Shown: in pieces, positions 1 through 15,738 of the stretch | How the letters are laid out: the number at the start of each line of letters is the position of its first letter | Position numbering within the stretch: position 1 is the first letter of the stretch | NCBI RefSeq assembly: GCF_036324505.1 | Contig: NC_086357.1 | Coordinates: 18,540,793 to 18,604,792, forward strand | Length of the DNA: 64,000 nucleotides | Direction of reading: 5' to 3' | Source: Eleginops maclovinus | Taxonomy: Eukaryota; Chordata; Actinopteri; Perciformes; Eleginopidae | Position numbers and translations under genes: made by a program | Notes under the pieces: generated by a model | The model's input: only the letters and a program-made list of their open reading frames with translations | The model's database searches: none | Told to the model about the DNA's origin: nothing

Positions 1-2010
1 GCTACAAATAGAAAAAGCAATTTAGATTTTATTAATAATGTGGGTGATTGACAGGAAATTAAAATGGGCCTGGACTGTGACAAGGAGACCCTACAAAAGA
101 AAAAACAATTATACCATTAGTGAATGTGTTTGCCTATTTGATGGTCTGTTCGTTACTTGGTGTTCATTTTTTTTTTAGAGATAGTCTGTGCCTGGTGTTC
201 TTATACGTAAGTGAATGGAACATGTTACATATTGTACAATATAAAGGCATCCAAGTTCCATTATCACAGTAAAGGTCCAAATAGTACATTTACATTTTTG
301 AATCAGTAAGTTGCTGAAAATGTTTGAGGGTATTTACAATTAATTGCAATTTCAGTGTGCTTTTTAAATATGTATATTATATGTATTTTTTATTCAATTA
401 TATTGGCTTTAAAAACAACTGCATGAGTGAAGATTTTGCATGAATGGTGGGGACAGATTTGCAGGTTTCATTTACATATTAGGAATGTTATTATGTTCAG
501 GTTTACAGTATTGTATTTTACTGTTGGTGTAAAGTGACAAGGAAGAGAAAATGTGTGCTGGTGCAATATATTTAAATCTGTGTTTTTTTAAATAAATTAA
601 TGAATGGTACAAACTTCTTATTAAGTAATTATGTCAGCATGTAAATGATTAAAAGAAGAAAAGATAAACAGAAGGCACAAACTTGAATGTAAATAAGGCC
701 TAATTGTTATACAGCACAGCTTTATATCTAACCATGAAGAGAGAGAGAGAGAGAGTTGTTTCAGGGGGATATGCATAGTTTCACAATTCTGTCCTGCACA
801 CTAGGTTGTCTCTGAAAATGAGCAGCCTTCCCTCATTCTGTCAAGATATACAATGTAACCTGTCAGCATATTTACCACGCTTGATGTGCAGTATGATTTA
901 CATCATGATTTTTTGTCAGGAATTCCTGTGTTGCAGAGCAGTTTTCCTCTGTAATATTAACTGGTAGACAAAACCAGGAAGAATTCAATGAGCATTCAGT
1001 TGGATACTGTAAGATTCTTTACTGACAGAGTGGAGCAAATTATGAGAAGGCCCTAAAGGCCTGCGTGCAACAGAAAAGTGTGAACCCTGTGGTTATGTCA
1101 TAATTGTCTAGCCTGACTCAATACACCATTATTAGGAAATGTGCCAGCATTAATTGACCAACAGAACAAAGCAAATCCACACTGTTAACTGTGGCCATTT
1201 GTGACACTGGGTTTAGTGCCTGCTGACTGGTTTCTTAAGGGATATATTAGAATATATAGGGTAATGTCTAATATTTCACTTTCAATCTTTTTGCTATTGA
1301 CTTCGTAAACTGCCTCTAAAAACAAAGACACAAGACTTGATTTATTTATTTATTGAAGGTTGAACTGAGATGGTGTCAACTTGTAATTTGTCTTGTCAGG
1401 TTAATGATTATCCTGATGTAAGACTTAAGTCCCAGTGGACCATCATTCCTAACAATGTTACTGCAAATGACCAATACACTGCGATTGTATTCACTATGCT
1501 CCAGATCTCTTGCTATACTCTCTCAGGTATACGTAGCTTCAGGGTATTTCCATGTGGCACAGATTTAATCAGGCACCATATTTAGACATACTTTAAACTG
1601 ATTTGAGGGACAAAGATAAACGATGGTCCCAATATTCCATTATGAAGCACAGCTGCAGTCTGAAAAGCTGATAATCTGGATGGGTAAGCTATCTATATGG
1701 CTCTCAAAAGGCCCAGACACGTTTAAACTTTTAGTTATTGAATTAGATAGTCATAGTTGAAAGATTAATTTTGCTGACTGGAGATGAACTGGAGAACCCT
1801 TTACTCACAAAAACAGTTACTTGGCTGGTATTCCTGAATTCAAAGACCATAGGGAATGTCCTCTACTAACATTTATATTCTGAGATGGAGGCATAGGGCA
1901 CCATATGTTATAAGATCCGTGTAAAGCTCCCTAGTAAGGGGGAATAATTCAACTTGTCACATCTGCTCAGAAACCAGTCCAAAAGGATTTATCACTAATT
2001 CAAGTGGTTT
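1..2010. other. AT-rich non-coding stretch
   Basis: I see no gene here. The sequence is AT-rich and unique-looking, with short A and T runs, a (GA)n run near 738-755 and a small (TTTA)n run near 1339-1353. The open frame at 1370-1585 (71 codons) shows no domain or signal and is the size expected by chance. Confidence 0.7.
738..755. repeat. (GA)n microsatellite, short
   Basis: An 18-bp pure purine dinucleotide run lies within AT-rich sequence. It is too short to be more than a minor simple repeat. Confidence 0.9.
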
Positions 2011-2032
2011 CTAAACTGTTTGAATTACAACC

Positions 2033-2176
2033 ATGAAGGCTGTACTTTCCACCATAATCTTCTTACATGTTGCCATCTGCACCACAGAAGACTTACTGTT
2101 TTTTTCCCAAGAGGAAGGGGCCAGCAGGCCAAGACCTATGATCATTGTTAATGGAAAATGGGGGCCATTTAAGTGA
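2033..2176 (+). CDS. Possible small ORF, 47 codons, signal-peptide-like N-terminus (unproven)
   Basis: An ATG with A at -3 opens a complete 47-codon frame ending in TGA. An in-frame TGA lies just upstream, at 2021-2023, so the start cannot extend further. Residues 1-16 read MKAVLSTIIFLHVAIC: a lysine at position 2 followed by a hydrophobic run, then a polar TTED, which is the layout of a cleavable secretory signal. The rest (about 27 residues) is mixed polar and aromatic and ends in WGPFK. I do not recognise it. There is only one cysteine, so a disulfide-rich peptide is unlikely. No promoter or polyA signal can be tied to it, and the opposite strand holds a 61-codon frame over the same bases. 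Chance ORFs of this size are common in 64 kb, so this is listed as a candidate only. Confidence 0.13.
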   Translation: MKAVLSTIIFLHVAICTTEDLLFFSQEEGASRPRPMIIVNGKWGPFK

Positions 2177-2956
2177 ACTTGGCATGGGTCAGACAAGATG
2201 GCAGAAGAAGTGGTGGTTATCCTGCAGACTGAGATAATGAATATTTCCAGGGAAGGTGGAATCTTTTGGTCACTTTGATACAGTACAAGTCCAAAAGTAT
2301 GTGGGCAATGTCATCCTTTTCAGGGAAGCACATTTTGGATGCTGTTTTTACTTTTTTCTGAGGGTAAAGTAATACCGGCACACAAACAATTATTCAAATT
2401 CAGATTCATGCATCCAAAAGTATCCCCATTAACATTTTACAGGCTGAGTGTTTTCCAGAAGGATTAAGAATATTCAATTAGTAAAAACTGTGCTACAACA
2501 AAATTGTTTGCCCTTGCAGAGGTGTCTGTGTGTTGAGCCCTCATCCTGTATTTGCAAATTGAGATGTAAAACTCAGCAGCGTAAATGACAATTGAAACTT
2601 TTCCAAATTAAAAATATTACTGGTGTTGCAATGTAGCTACATAATTATATAAATTATCCCTAAATTCTTTTTCCTAATGACTGTAGAAAAAAACATTGTG
2701 AGCAAGACACACTTATTAAAATGTGTAGCTCTCTGTGAGTGTCCTCTAGCTATGTTTGTAGAGTGCCAAACATGAACAATACATACAGTAATAATGGCAC
2801 AAATGAGGTGTTCATTTTAATTATGGGTAAGCAAACAAAGAGAAACAATACCTATCAGCATCTGAGTTTTGGTGTATAAAGAGAAGGTGCTGATGGGGTA
2901 GTAAGGATGACATTAAAAACATAATATAAACTGGGCATAAGCATCATGTATGTATT
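2177..2956. other. Non-coding stretch, nothing recognised
   Basis: AT-rich unique sequence with no supportable ORF, structured RNA or repeat family that I can name. Confidence 0.65.
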
Positions 2957-3374
2957 CAGTGGAGGAAAGTAACTAAGTTCATACTCAAGTAATCTGCTTG
3001 AGTACAATATTTAGGTCATTGCACTGTGAGTATTTCAATTTACTTTTTACATCTACCCCAATACAATTCTGAGGTAAATATTATACATTTACTCCACTAT
3101 ATTTGTTAAATACTTTTAGTTTAGTTTACAGATTTGGATTAATAATATCAAATATAATCAACACTTATATTTTAGTTGCGCCTGGATTAAAAACACACAC
3201 TACCCTGCACATTACAAAGGAATTCAAATGAACCTTGCTGTGATGAACACATTAATACATCAATAATTATAATCAGTATGGGCCAATCAGTAACATTTGC
3301 AATCCTGGACTTTTTGTTGTAACAGAGTCTTCATACACTGTGGTAATGCTTCTTTGACTGAAGTATAAGATTAT
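2957..3374. mobile_element. Decayed fish interspersed repeat ('cagtggaggaaag' family), internally deleted
   Basis: It starts with cagtggaggaaagtaactaa and continues with the repeated 'act/agt-ca-agta' and 'tactccacta' phrases of a very common teleost repeat that I recall. Near 3245-3300 come phrases from the middle of that family (a 'catcaataattataatc' type stretch), and at about 3300-3374 phrases from its right end ('cactgtggtaatgct', 'tgactgaagtataag'). The order is kept but pieces between are missing, and the expected mirror end '...ccaccactg' is not seen, so the copy is old, internally deleted and truncated at the right. The family is thought to be a non-autonomous DNA element. That assignment is from memory and not verified here. 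No coding capacity. Confidence 0.55.
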
Positions 3375-5160
3375 AAGATATATTAGTATGTATGAATTAA
3401 AATACATTTTAATGAATGAAAATGTAAAAATATTAATATTGGTAAATATTGATTTAAATACAGGGTATTGATTCGGAACTTCAGATGATACACTTGTCTT
3501 AAATCCATTCACAGGAACTGTCAAATGGGGCAAGCTAACGTTAGCATCTCAGCGGCTAGCATGCGTCATGTGCAGCTGCAGGCCTGCTGCTGCAGAGCTG
3601 CTAACGCCAGACGACTACAACCCTCTGGATGTTTTTTCCTGATGGACACACTCAATTGAGTGTACAGAATAAAATGAATAACCCAGTCAATGCTTACAAA
3701 TTAAAGACGCTCACAGAGGATGTGATTTTAATGGATTACGTGATGGAAAAAATTAAAACTGAACTTTGAAGAGCTGCTTTAACAACACACGCAAGGCCCT
3801 GGTGGCTTCCAGAGACCTTACCTGCAACTGGAATAATGACTGAAGCCTGCAGCTGTTTAAATAGTAAGTCAATCTTATTTTATTTTTTTATTTTCATTTC
3901 ACTTCAATGTTACCCCTGGCAATGTTGTGCGTCTGTTGTGCTGGAGATTAATTCGCACATCAAACACATCCGCATCTGTCTGCTTTCCACAATTAGTCAT
4001 GATTGTTGTTGTCCACTGGTGTAGCATATTGGATTTAATAAGACATGAATGCTTCGCATATACTGTATAAGTGACTTGTCTTTGCTTTCTGTTATGTTGA
4101 TGCTTGATTGTATTGGTTAATATTGGTTAGTCTGGTTGTTCCTTTCGTTTCAACAGCCTTGAAGCCTGTCTATTCAATGCGCTACCCTAAATGTTTTACT
4201 GACACTTGTTTCTGTTTCAAAGTCTGCTGCTAACCGCTGTGACTTTTAAAGCCTAAAAGAGGGGCAATAAGAGCATCTGATTTGTTCCAGTGACCAGCAA
4301 AATGTTTGGATGATATTTTGTCTTTGGTGGTTTAATTGACCAAACTTCTGGTGTTTTTCACAATACACTGTCACCAAACTTTAGCAGGACATGGTTTTGT
4401 TTTTGGAAGATTCCTAACTTTTCCTTGAACATTTTTTATTTTTTTTTCACTGACTGAGTCAATTAATTCCACAAAAGTAGCACAGAGTTTTTTGCGAGAC
4501 TTTCATTTCAACAGGCACACTGCAGTGTTGAAAATCCTTATTTACTCCATTTTCTGTGCTGTTATCCCTCGGCTGCTCTTATTCTAGTTTGTAAGCTGCC
4601 ACAGATTAGTTGACTTATTCATTACAGAGGGTGTCTGTTGTCGATTGCAGAGCTTATCAAGTGTGATTAATGTTGGGTTTGTCTTAGTACCAAAGCAAAC
4701 ACAGACTGGTCTTTTAAAGGGTCTCAGCTACCAAGGGATACATTTGAAAGCTATACTTACAGTACAATATGCCACACACTGTGCTTTGTTTATAATTTTT
4801 CTGTTAATGTTTTGTCCATGAACAGATGAAGCCACCGAGGTCCATGTTTTTTTATAACATGCTTGGGTTACTGCAGCTGCACCATCCCAAGAGAAACTGA
4901 ATAATTCAAGTTTTTTGGCATTACAATAAATGGTCCAATAAGTAGTATTGTTTAAAGGTGTCAATCCTGACAAACATTAACAGTAAGATTTTAGCGTATG
5001 CTGCACAGGAGATGCCATTTAATGCACGGATGACACATTTGACATTGTCCATCACTCTTATCCTTCACTTGTAATTCTCTTTTACATTGTGTGTGGGTAT
5101 GCATGTCTACATGTACCCTCTGTGTGTGCACATTCATGAATACACACATGTATGCACATA
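3375..5160. other. Non-coding stretch with a palindrome-rich GC patch
   Basis: No gene. At 3534-3545 there is a perfect 12-bp palindrome (gctaacgttagc). Around it, to about 3612, lies a GC-richer patch of overlapping short palindromes and CTG/CAG phrases (agctgcag, ctgctgctgcag), which may be another repeat remnant. The rest, including the short open frames at 3836-4024 and 4728-4973, shows nothing recognisable. A TG/CA-rich imperfect tract lies at about 5085-5160. Confidence 0.6.
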
Positions 5161-5600
5161 AAGCCTCTTCACTGTTTCAGCTCAAGTTTAGTATTGGACA
5201 TGGGCAATTCCCCGAGGCGAGGATCTGCTCTCCACCCAAACAATGAGGTGCAGCTTTTGCTCTCTCGGTGAACGAGGGGAAGCAAGCCCGTTCAGGAGGT
5301 CAGCTCTGAGCTGTTGACATTGCTCCCTGGTTGCCTGTAGTTCTGGGCAGAGCCTCATTATCACAGGGTCTGCTTGGAAGAGAGTGGGCTTCGTTAGGAA
5401 GCAGCTGTCAGTGCTGAGGGGGCGAAGGCAAGGGGAAGGAGCAGAGAAAGTAGAGCCTACTCTGCGGTTTGTTCGCAGTGGCGCTCAAGGGCCAGTTGGC
5501 TGCAGTATTATTGTCTGCCATCATGTGCACACGTCCGTGCATGTGGGATTCTGGCACGTGTTTGCGCATGCAAGGGTTATGTTAATCATGCAACTCTTTC
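5161..5600. promoter_or_regulatory. GC-richer block, candidate regulatory or transcribed non-coding sequence
   Basis: This segment has clearly more G+C and more CpG than its neighbours (for example around 5205-5300 and 5395-5490) and contains no simple repeat. The 74-codon frame on the plus strand (5384-5608) is arginine/glycine-rich without a recognisable domain. In a gene desert such an island can be an enhancer, an lncRNA exon or merely local composition. Only cross-species alignment or chromatin data could tell. The call rests on composition alone. Confidence 0.22.
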
Positions 5601-8085
5601 TGCAGTAGAAATGTTAGGTCCTATTTTATAGCTTGAAGGAGATTTTTTTTCTCTCGCTGACATGTTATCTTAGTTATTAAAATGCTATTATGAAAGTCTT
5701 ACTTAAATGTATAATTTGTATAATCCATGGAGACACAATCACAGAGACCATTGAATTACATTGAAAAGACAATCAAAATAAATATGGTTATGGTTTATGT
5801 GTGGCGTAAGTCTTAAGTTACGTTTGTGGTGACTCAAAAGTTTCTCATCTGTGCAAGATTTAAAAACAAACATCTCTTTCAAGGAGAAAAACATGTATTG
5901 AAAGATGCTCAAGCATGCTAATGGAAAAGAAAAGAATAACACTATAAGCATGTCTGAGGAAAGGGCAAAGGAAGAAAAATAATTACGCAGAAAGCAATTT
6001 TTCAAGCATTATGGGAAACCAGATGAAATGTATAGGGGAGGTCTGCAGCATGTGTCAGGTTTCATGTCTGTCACACTCGATCAGTGACCGGATCTAATGA
6101 TATGCTGTTCTGGTGCACATTAGAATCTGGGGAATTCCAAAAATCTAGCATTTGGTGAAAAAACAGAGCAACCCTCTGTGGCACAGCGGTCATTAACTTT
6201 TGGGATTTACTGAGATACAATACCCTGTTGAGAAAAAGTTTTCACACTGATGAGAACAGTTCTTCCAACTTCACCAATTTTCTGCTCAGTGGAAGCTGCG
6301 CACATCAGGAAAAGAAGTTGCCAATGCCTTTCTATTAGGAAATATAATGGATATTAAATGATGACATACAGATGTAGTCGAAGATGTGTGTGCGCCACAG
6401 TGAAGCGGATTAAGCACAGATCAGCAAGTTTTAGAAATAGTAGAAGGATTGATATGGTGTTGCTTGAGGAAAGTGTGGGCAAGACTTATGGACATTCTGG
6501 GTTTAAACAGTTGGTGGATTTGTTGCATTTAAATACATTATTTAGATTTTTTTTTTTAAAAGCATCATGTAGAGAGACCAATTTTGACATGCAATGCTTG
6601 TATTTTATTCAGTTGTCTGTTTATTCAGTTGTGCATTATACAAAACTTTGAAAAAAAACAAAAACCCACTGAGCCTTTATTTAACATTTTTTTCTTTGCA
6701 TGAGTGGTCCCACTGGGAGTCGGACCCCCATGTCTAGTACTATTTGCAATGTACTCCAGAACCACACTGACATGAACAATTGTATATTTGAGTCTCGATT
6801 GACAACTGTCATGGGACATACAGTACTGCTGAAAAGACGAAGGGCACATTTCTACAACTATTTCCAGAGATTTCAGTAATGTGTCATTAAAAGTAGAGCT
6901 GAAACAATACTTATGTTCACGAAGAAATATCAATATTATAATGCCATAAACTGTATGATGTCTGTCTAAACCATTTGATTGCAACACCTTTACCTTTAGT
7001 TATTTATTTTACAATTTGTTGTAGATAAAAAACAAAACTATTGTTTATGTTAATATTCGTTTTTTTCTCATCTCTTTCCTCCTTGTTGGTTCAACTGCTG
7101 CCCAACTACTGGGTATAATAATTCAAATTATTTGATCTAATCTTAATGTATAAATCTAAAAAAAGGAACAGATTAAATGACAATGAAAATAATTATAAAT
7201 TGTACCCCTATTTATATCCAGACTTATTTTCTTTCATGGTGAATTCTTTGCTGGGAAATAAAAAATAATGTATTTAATGAAATTAAGATTTTAATTTAGT
7301 TATTTAAATGTAATCCTGTCATGCAATAGGACACAATAAAACTTAAAAGGAGATGTTTCTTTACCTAATTCCATGTAGATGTAGTACTTAGTTGCATAGG
7401 TGTTTCCCTTTACTTAACAGTTCAAATGGTTTGTCATTTACTTGTGCAGCCATGACTCAGATGCAGAGAGATTACAGTTCACCCAGTGACCTCACTCAGT
7501 GAGCGAAAACATTGTTCAGGCTTGATTTCAAATCAAGGTAATCCCTCAGAAGATAACTGCCTCAGGAAACCTTCACCATTATTGTGTGAAAGACAAGTCG
7601 CTCAGTCACTGAACTACTGCTGCCCAATCGATGGGAATCTTTAATAGCAATTTCCAGGAACTCCGATGCGATTGATTTCCGTCGACAAACATTTCACTCT
7701 GATCATTATGATCCTAGCCTTGCAGCACAATTCCTAGGGCTTCTCCTCATGAAAAGCGTACAATTGATTTTGAAATGGCAATAAAGTGATACAAAAATGA
7801 GTGTTTACTGGCCACACTTCTTTTTCTTTTTCTAATGTCTCTCTAAAATTCATCTCGTTTTACAACTGCGTGTCAAAATATGCTGCCAACTTGAGCCAAT
7901 TCTCCTTCCCCCTTCCCATTCTTTAAAATGGATCATTACTTTCCCATGCACCCAATGGTTAGCCTTATTGTTGAGCAAACCAATATTATATGATGAGAGG
8001 AAGAACATGGAAGGAGCTCTAGAGACTAATTAGAAGTCCTCAAACTTAAAAATCTGTTCAAAGTGTTGTTGTTTTCAACACACAG
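5601..8085. other. AT-rich non-coding stretch
   Basis: No gene supported. A small near-perfect palindrome (cttgatttcaaatcaag) lies at 7521-7537. Short overlapping frames at 5739-6005, 6358-6651 and 6625-6987 have chance length and composition. A segment at 6880-6970 resembles a decayed fish repeat but cannot be assigned. Confidence 0.6.
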
Positions 8086-8480
8086 AGGCAGTGACCCGGG
8101 GTCTCATTTAATGTTTCTAAGTATCTATTAATGTTCCTTGGGTTATGTTTAGAGCTATGGGAGGCACAGGAGCCGGAGCTGATGGATGAGAAACATTAGA
8201 CGCCCGGCAGGCACTGAACTCTAATATAATGCAGTCATATGTCTATTTTTTTCTTTGGTGTACTTCATTACATTTCTCTTTGGTGGCATATTTTTCAGTT
8301 TAAATAATGTATTGTTCCCTTTTTCCCAGGTTTTCTCTAAAATCAATTGGTGGCTGTCTTCTCAGAGATAAGCATACCTTATTAATGTTAGATCTTTATC
8401 GTGCCAAGAGGACCACCAGCACTGCGGGTTGCTGATAATTGACATTTTCTCTAGATGAGGGTATTTATCATTCCATCACT
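8086..8480. promoter_or_regulatory. Candidate conserved non-coding block (composition only)
   Basis: Two segments, 8100-8250 and 8335-8460, alternate homeodomain-type ATTA/TAAT cores with mixed-composition sequence and lack simple repeats or TE phrases. This texture is often seen in conserved non-coding elements near developmental genes. A single sequence cannot show conservation, so this is a weak proposal. Confidence 0.18.
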
Positions 8481-9722
8481 GTCCATGGGAGGCCCCATAG
8501 CTGACCATACCCATACAATTTTCTGAAAAAAAATATGCTGGCATTTTGTACTCAAGTATGTCATGCAGTATTCATGTTTCCTCATGAGGAGAACGTTTGT
8601 TTCTTAAGGGAGAAAGGAAGGATTTCCATTGCAAAGCAAAGCATTGAGCAGAATAATACAGGGTGATTGTGAGCTTTTGAAAAGGTGATATGCACAAAGT
8701 GACCTTTAAATCTCTCTCCTTTTTCAAATGACTTGGGAAGTGCCTTTCAGCCACACTTAAGTACACACAGAGCAATGTGACCAATATCCTTCCTCCAGAG
8801 GACAGTGGATATTGGAAGCTTCTTCTGCAGCTGACAGTTATAGTAGAATAACACTGACAGAGCAATGCCACTATAACCATAAGAATTTGCATTTTTATTA
8901 CATAATTGGAAGATTAGGGATTTGAATTTTATTATACTGTGCAGACATAATGACGGAAATTTGGATGCATCTCAAAAACAACGCACCCTCTAATCAAAGG
9001 TTTACTTTGTATAACTCAATACTACTCAATCAGCACTGACTGAGAGCCATAGTAAGCTTTATTTTAGGCATCTATAAAAGTTTGATTTGAATATGAGATC
9101 AAATTGTTAGGAAGAAAACTGCCTTTTAGACAAATTGGCTTAATAATAGTCACTTAGGTCAATTCAGTGAAAACCGAGCAGCGATAAACCCCCGGGTAGG
9201 AATCTGAGAAAAGACACTCTAATGTTTTGGCCAATTCAAAACCAACGCCCAGACCAGTCTTTGATTATTTATTTTTTTACTGTTCAGTTGCAGTTGTCAA
9301 TGGCACTTGATACAAGATGAAACACATCCAAATGAAAAGCTTAGGGGTAAGATTTGATACATTACTGGAATAAGTTCTATCAGGGAAATGCATTTTGAAT
9401 GAGATCACTGTAACTGCATTTGACACACTTCATTTGATCCTCATCTGTCAACCTTAGCATCAGATGATGGTGGATGTGCTTGCCTTAATGGCTGGGACAT
9501 GAGTGACAATCTATCAAGTTTGAATGCTGTTTGAGTGATTCCAGGTCACTTCTTTCTATTTAGAGGGAAAAAGCAGCATAACCTCACTCTTTTAGTCATT
9601 GCATGCAACATTTAAACTGCTTTAAATAATGCAAGCCTATTAGAAACTCTCACTCCTACAGCAATTAAGACTAGGATAGGGATGCATGGATAAAATCCTC
9701 TTTCAATCGTGTATCATCACTC
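8481..9722. other. Non-coding stretch, nothing recognised
   Basis: Unique-looking AT-rich sequence. The minus-strand frame at 8572-8892 (106 codons) has no signal, domain or repeated motif that would separate it from chance. Confidence 0.6.
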
Positions 9723-9724
9723 TA

Positions 9725-9957
9725 CAGCCGTCGAAAAAATGAAGAAACCACTCCAATTTTTTCTTAAATCTTTATCTCTACATGTATGGCAGCCATTCCA
9801 GTGTGTGTTGAATTCCAACACAAAGAACAATTGCGAGTAGTTTGTAGAAAACAATAAAAAAAACGAACTAACGTTTAACTCAAAAGACGTACCTATAAAA
9901 AATAAACCAAGAGAAACTGATAATGATGAAGTGGTCTCTTGATTTTTTCTGGGGCTG
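9725..9957. mobile_element. Tc1/mariner-type MITE with TA target duplication, 233 bp
   Basis: Inverted termini at 9725-9751 (cagccgtcgaaaaaatgaag...) and 9931-9957 (...ttctggggctg) pair at 22 of 27 positions, and the element is flanked by TA on both sides (9723-9724 and 9958-9959), the signature of Tc1/mariner insertion. At 233 bp it cannot encode a transposase, and the minus-strand frame across it (9717-9983) is incidental. Terminal and internal phrases (gaaaccactcc, atgtatggcagccattcca, gaagtggtctctt) match a repeat very common in fish genomes as I remember it. A related left end occurs at 22335 in this window. The element is non-autonomous and moderately diverged. Confidence 0.85.
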
Positions 9958-9959
9958 TA

Positions 9960-10420
9960 TATTAGGACTGCATAATTGGCCAAATGATGTGGTTAAATCC
10001 AAATAGCCAAAATGTGTATTTATAAGGAAACTGTTCATAGATTTAACAACCGAAAATGCCTTACAACATATTAAAAACGCTGAAAAATGCACGGTACTTC
10101 CTCTTATACTTGAGACATGTACAAAATGTGTATATCAACATGGAATATTAAATGGCATGGCAAAACGTCACTGACAAAAATCCAATTGGAGATTGTCTGA
10201 ATAACAAATTAAGACATTGGTTCAAATTGAGTATTTCTACATTTATTAATTTCACAGTAGAGATATATTCATTTCAAACAAGCAAAGGATGAAGATTTAT
10301 GGATCTTCAAGTTGCCAACTTCTCTATTTGAAGCAGACTTTGTTTTTCAATTGAAGTATTCTGTGGTATATGGAACCACTGTGCCTTAACACACTGAAAT
10401 GTTTTATTTGAACATATCAT
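9960..10420. other. AT-rich non-coding stretch
   Basis: Nothing recognisable apart from short A and T runs. The minus-strand open frame ending near 10092 overlaps the MITE and is an artefact. Confidence 0.6.
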
Positions 10421-10900
10421 TTGCCGTGAAAAAATGTCTCATTGGATAATCCATATCATCTTATCCGGCAGCCATGAATATCATCATGACCCTTGAGTGT
10501 GTGTTAGATTGTTCAGACAGATTTAGATTCTCCCTCTTTGACAAACAAAATCAGATTATGGACCCCTGATAAAAGACCTCATTAGCACCCTACTCATTTA
10601 ACCCTGAATGCAAAACTCTGCAGTGAGTCAACAAGGCGAGGGAACTTGTTTGTGTCTGTCTGGTATATCACTCATCAAGGCTCTGCAGTTCATGCCAGCA
10701 GTAAAACTTTATTAAATATCATTAATTTATTATAATAAAAAGCTAGAGACCCAGCACACGCTCAACATCTGGCCATCATTGGTCTAATTATTGCAAGTAA
10801 TGAGATGCTAATTTCTACACTCATACTGCATGCATGAGCGGCCAGATTTATGTGACACAGAACTTTATGACAAAGCTAATAAATAAAACATCTTACTGAT
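10421..10900. promoter_or_regulatory. Candidate conserved non-coding / enhancer block
   Basis: A 480-bp repeat-free segment is dense in homeodomain-type cores: aaatatcattaatttatta around 10715-10735, and ctaattattgcaagtaatgagatgctaattt-type phrases at about 10785-10815. It also has SOX-like ACAAA words and a tight mix of AT cores with GC-bearing spacers. This pattern is typical of vertebrate developmental enhancers in gene deserts. No promoter, splice or coding signal is evident. The call is inference from motif texture, and conservation is untested. Confidence 0.3.
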
Positions 10901-15301
<4,401 letters not shown>

Positions 15302-15738
15302 TACCGTAATTTCCGGACTATAAGCCGCTACTTTTTGCACAACCTTTGAACCCTGCGGCTTATAGTCCAGTGCGGCTTTTCTATGGATTTTTCATGATTT
15401 TTGTGATATCGTAAGAGGTTTTGTTTTGGTTTGTTCCGCTGTTGTACGGCACTACTTTGCCTGGCGGAAGGGCATGTGATCAGACACACAGTCACGGGGG
15501 AAAAGAGTGGTATGTTGGTCACATTTCCGTCCACCAGGCAAAGTAGTGCCGTACGAATTAGCGCGAAAAAGAAACTAGATTAGCAAGAGCAAGACGAGTA
15601 CCGTAATTTCCGGACTATAAGCCGCTACTTTTTGCACAAGCTTTGAACCCTGCGGCTTATAGTCCGGTGCGGCTAATGTATGAACAAAACTAATTTTAGC
15701 TTGTGCGGCTAATATTCAGTAGTCCGGAAAATACGGTA
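15302..15738. mobile_element. Composite TA-flanked MITE with two internal hairpin units, 433 bp
   Basis: Outer inverted termini are ccgtaatttccggacta (15304-15320) and tagtccggaaaatacgg (15720-15736), which pair at 16 of 17 positions with TA on each outside (15302-15303, 15737-15738). The leading unit of about 75 bp is repeated almost identically in direct orientation at about 15304-15378 and 15601-15675, and the second copy has its own TA in front (15599-15600). Each unit is itself a perfect 14-bp-arm hairpin: ggactataagccgc at 15315-15328 pairs with 15355-15368, and 15612-15625 pairs with 15652-15665. Between the units sits a further 21-bp perfect inverted repeat. There is no transposase. 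The terminus resembles an abundant animal repeat with 'ccggactataagccgc' ends that I recall. TA flanks suggest the Tc1/mariner/pogo group, but the superfamily is not certain. Confidence 0.82.
15444..15554. repeat. 21-bp perfect inverted repeat, 69-bp spacer, inside the composite MITE
   Basis: gtacggcactactttgcctgg at 15444-15464 is exactly complementary to 15534-15554, enclosing 69 bp that includes 'gggggaaaag'. It could fold as a stem-loop, or mark the termini of a third, smaller insertion between the two hairpin units. No target duplication is obvious at its edges. Confidence 0.9.

Noticed and set aside
6711..6760. Possible tRNA B-box-like word on the minus strand (gggtccgactccc)
   Set aside because: No matching A-box at the right distance and no cloverleaf could be built, so no tRNA or tRNA-derived SINE is called.
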